From assembly GCA_024404125.1 (NCBI GenBank), contig JAKSQL010000044.1:1-7955 (forward strand): a DNA stretch of 7,955 nucleotides, written 5' to 3'. A program made the position numbers and the translations under genes. Shown here piece by piece: positions 5,875-7,955 of the stretch (position 1 is its first letter; every line of letters starts with the position of its first letter). The notes beneath the pieces are model-generated. The model searched no databases. It saw only the letters and a program-made list of their open reading frames with translations, and was not told the DNA's origin. The stretch is from Clostridia bacterium. Its GTDB lineage: Bacteria; Bacillota; Clostridia; Oscillospirales; Acutalibacteraceae.

Positions 5875-6555
5875 TTAAATTATTTTCTTTAAATCACCGA
5901 GTCTTTTTATTGTATATGTAGCACCGCAGTCATAATTTTTGTTGTGCGGATTATAAAGGCAGGTATCAATCCCGCTATTTTGCCCACCCAAAATATCAGA
6001 CGAAGGTGAGTCACCCACAATAAGTATCTCAGACCTATCGCTTTTGCCTACCGAATTTACCGCAAAATCAAAATACTCTTTTTCGGGTTTTTGAAGTCCC
6101 ACACATTCGGAAATAAAAACGTAATCAAAATATTTACCGAATTTTGAATCGCTTATACGTTTTTTTTGCGTTTTCTCAACACCGTTTGTGGTAACACACA
6201 CGGTAATGCCTTTATTTTTAAGATATTTAAGTATTTGTTTTGCGCCTTTTACGGTGTGATGTTCATAAGGAAGGAGTTCAAAATATCCGTCCGAAAGTAA
6301 ATAGGGCGAAATATTCGACCCCAATTCCTCTAAAAACATTTTAAATCTGCCGACAAAAATTTCTTCTTTTTTAATTTCACCGCGCTCGAATTTTTCCCAA
6401 AATATCTGGTTTATCTTTGCATATCTGCTTATTACGGCATTACTGTGTTTAACACCGTTTTTCTTTAAAAGTTTTCTTATTGCGTGTTTTTCGGATTTGG
6501 AAAAATCGAGCAAGGTGTTATCGAGGTCTAAAAAAACAGTTGTATACTTACCCAT
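5875..6555 (-). CDS. HAD hydrolase, YjjG-type (non-canonical) pyrimidine nucleotidase
   Basis: HAD-superfamily phosphatase of 226 residues, most like the YjjG/YfnB group, which in E. coli dephosphorylates dUMP, dTMP and damaged pyrimidine nucleotides. Motif I is FLDLDNTLLDF (8-18), with nucleophile Asp10 and acid/base Asp12. The helical cap (about 18-90) contains FWEKFERGEI (52-61), a stretch typical of the group. Motif II is VTTNG (121-125), motif III Lys156 in LQKPEKEYF (154-162), and motif IV GDSPSSD (181-187). It is soluble with no signal peptide. The ATG lies 3 bases after the stop of the preceding gene, with no clear Shine-Dalgarno site, so translation probably depends on coupling. The nearby Nudix hydrolase belongs to another nucleotide-cleaning superfamily, which fits but does not prove a house-cleaning role. 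The superfamily is certain; the substrate is inferred. Confidence 0.85.
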   Translation of the reverse strand: MGKYTTVFLDLDNTLLDFSKSEKHAIRKLLKKNGVKHSNAVISRYAKINQIFWEKFERGEIKKEEIFVGRFKMFLEELGSNISPYLLSDGYFELLPYEHHTVKGAKQILKYLKNKGITVCVTTNGVEKTQKKRISDSKFGKYFDYVFISECVGLQKPEKEYFDFAVNSVGKSDRSEILIVGDSPSSDILGGQNSGIDTCLYNPHNKNYDCGATYTIKRLGDLKKII

Positions 6556-6558
6556 ACA

Positions 6559-7479
6559 TCATACCAAAGTTATTATAAGATTAGTTAAAATATCAAGACC
6601 CAAAACACCTAAAATAAACAAAAGAACACTTACTCCGCCTTTTTTTATTATATCGTTTGAAATGTCGTCACTGTAAGTTTTTATATCTTTAACGGTGTTT
6701 AAGGTGTGCTTATAATAAAGACGGTCGCCCCAAAGCGCAGAGATTATTCTTAACACCAAGTTCAAAACAAATCCAATGAAAAATGCTGTTAAAACAAATT
6801 TATCGGTTTTGGGCAATATCTCGTTCATTTCGTTTACCATGGAAGCATAATCGGCGGCATTTGAAAAGTTTACCGACTGTGAAAACGGTACCGAAAGCAA
6901 AGTAAAAACTATGCTTAAAACACCTGTTACAAGGCCGTTTAAATACATTTTTCTCGATAAAAACCAACCGCACGGAAATAAAAACGCCGCCCAGTTCCAA
7001 GATGATTTAATACCGTTTTTAAACTGCAAAAATTTCGGTATATAACGCTGTGTGTTTGAAAATACGAACTGCTTTGCCTCGTTTGCGGTAACACCTTGAC
7101 CCATATCGGTTTCGGGAGATACACCGCCTAAAAGGTCAAAGGGTGCAAATCCGCCTAATTTCGGCATATTGGGCGCTCCGCAATTAGGGCAGGCGCGCTC
7201 ATCCGAGTCAAACTCCTCACCGCACATAGCGCATTTTACGTATCCTGTGTCATCATTTACCGTTTGCGGCTCGATTTTTTCTATAACCGGTTCTTGCTTT
7301 AAAAGTTTATCGTACTGTTTATCGGTGCCGTGCAACTCATTAAGCGCACAGTGGCCTACCTCGTTATAACAGTTTCTGTGGTGCGGCGCACCGCAGGTAG
7401 GACAGTATACGATATCATCGTCCTCAAACATATACGCGTGGCAAAACGCACACGTTTTATTATTGTTTTCTATACTCAT
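6559..7479 (-). CDS. Membrane protein with RING-like and zinc-ribbon cysteine clusters plus DUF2628-like region
   Basis: A 306-residue protein of unknown function. Residues 10-50 form a RING-like (Prok-RING type) zinc cluster: CAFC (10-13), CPTC (26-29), HH (33-34), Cys37, Cys44 and His50. A polar linker is followed by a second zinc ribbon, CAMC (83-86) and CPNC (97-100). From about 145 the sequence FLQFKNGIKSSWNWAAFLFP, then WFLSRKMYLNG and YYKH (255-258), looks like the DUF2628 family of bacterial inner-membrane proteins. Likely membrane segments are about 162-178 (short), 181-200, 227-248 and 282-304. The zinc domains are probably cytoplasmic. The ATG overlaps the Nudix stop by 4 bases (ATGA), with a strong GGAGGGG at 7487-7493, and the HAD gene follows after 3 bases. 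A scaffold or sensor at the membrane is conceivable; ligase activity should not be assumed from RING-like spacing. Confidence 0.85.
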   Translation of the reverse strand: MSIENNNKTCAFCHAYMFEDDDIVYCPTCGAPHHRNCYNEVGHCALNELHGTDKQYDKLLKQEPVIEKIEPQTVNDDTGYVKCAMCGEEFDSDERACPNCGAPNMPKLGGFAPFDLLGGVSPETDMGQGVTANEAKQFVFSNTQRYIPKFLQFKNGIKSSWNWAAFLFPCGWFLSRKMYLNGLVTGVLSIVFTLLSVPFSQSVNFSNAADYASMVNEMNEILPKTDKFVLTAFFIGFVLNLVLRIISALWGDRLYYKHTLNTVKDIKTYSDDISNDIIKKGGVSVLLFILGVLGLDILTNLIITLV

Positions 7480-7955
7480 ACAGTTACCCCTCCGGCAACA
7501 TATTCCTCAACCTTGTTAAATACCGTATCAAAATACTCTTTACCGTAATTATGGAATTCTTTGTTCTCTATCATTTGCTTTAAGCGGGATTTTGTAACGA
7601 GTTTTGTTTCCGAAACCTCGCTTTTTTGCAACTTTAACTGCTCTATATCCTTATCATAGGTAGTAGCATAAATGTCAAGAAACGAATTTCTGCGCTTAAG
7701 ACGGGTTAAAAACGATAAAGTTTTTCTATCGGTTTTTATGCCGAGTTCCTCAAAAAGTTCGCGGTTTGCCGCAGTATAAGAGTCTTCACCCGACATTGCC
7801 GCGCCGCCCGTTGCCGCCCATTCGCCCGGCATAAGTTTCTTAGTATCGGAACGGCGTTGGATTATAAACATACCGTTGCTCGAAACTATCCAAATATGAA
7901 CTACCAAATGATATTCTCCGGGCTTTAAAAGGCATTTGCCCCGCAGTATTGTTTT
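7476..7955 (-). CDS. Nudix hydrolase, 5' end cut by window edge
   Basis: Hydrolyses a nucleoside diphosphate linked to another group, or a related pyrophosphate; the substrate cannot be told. The frame stays open to the right edge and the 159 visible residues begin inside the protein. A TTG at 7907 could be read as a start, but the 16 residues before it (through LLKPGEYH) continue naturally into LVVHIWIV and match the usual N-terminal strand of this Nudix group, so the true start lies outside the window. The Nudix box is complete at visible residues 51-73: G-x5-E-x7-RELFEELGI, with the metal-binding glutamates present. RRSDTKKLMPGEWAATGG (34-51) resembles the subgroup related to isopentenyl-diphosphate isomerase-like Nudix proteins. 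It overlaps the next gene by 4 bases (ATGA). Confidence 0.93.
   Translation of the reverse strand, partial: KTILRGKCLLKPGEYHLVVHIWIVSSNGMFIIQRRSDTKKLMPGEWAATGGAAMSGEDSYTAANRELFEELGIKTDRKTLSFLTRLKRRNSFLDIYATTYDKDIEQLKLQKSEVSETKLVTKSRLKQMIENKEFHNYGKEYFDTVFNKVEEYVAGGVTV

Noticed and set aside
1..7955. CRISPR array, tRNA, rRNA, insertion sequence or phage gene
   Set aside because: No regularly spaced repeats, tRNA-like cloverleaf, transposase motif or terminal inverted repeats of the expected kind were seen. The window is nearly filled with ordinary metabolic genes.

Overview
The window comes from a low-GC, Gram-positive-type genome, most likely an uncultured or gut-type member of the Clostridia. 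This rests on three things: strong purine-rich Shine-Dalgarno sites, the Bacillota-style GlgC/GlgD pair, and a gene of the YlmC/YmxH family otherwise seen in endospore formers. No sequence search was possible, so the lineage is inferred. All eight genes I can support lie on the minus strand, so transcription runs from the right end to the left. No stretch longer than 300 bases lacks a gene; the largest gap is 170 bases.

Right part (7955 to 5875): three tightly packed genes. They are a Nudix hydrolase that runs off the right edge, a membrane protein with a RING-like and a zinc-ribbon cysteine cluster followed by a DUF2628-like membrane region, and a YjjG-type HAD nucleotidase. The first two overlap by 4 bases (ATGA) and the third starts 3 bases after the second stops, so they are probably co-translated. 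A strong GC-rich stem-loop follows.

Middle (5874 to 5354): a small PRC-barrel protein of the YlmC/YmxH sporulation family. After it comes a very AT-rich intergenic region with a near-consensus vegetative promoter (TTGAAA, 17 bases, TATAAT, extended -10), and several repeats that could be operators or RNA structures.

Left part (5353 to 1): a glycogen operon in the order glgB, glgC, glgD, glgA. GlgC makes ADP-glucose. GlgD is a catalytically degenerate relative that presumably acts as its partner subunit. GlgA polymerises glucose from ADP-glucose and GlgB adds alpha-1,6 branches. glgA is cut by the left edge after 369 codons. Gene spacing (21 bases, a 4-base overlap, 20 bases) fits one transcript from the promoter upstream of glgB.

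I did not find a clearly new biological system. The most noteworthy items are the 10-base inverted repeat bracketing the glg promoter, the RING-like membrane protein placed between two nucleotide house-cleaning enzyme families, and a methionine at the usual KTGG lysine of GlgA.
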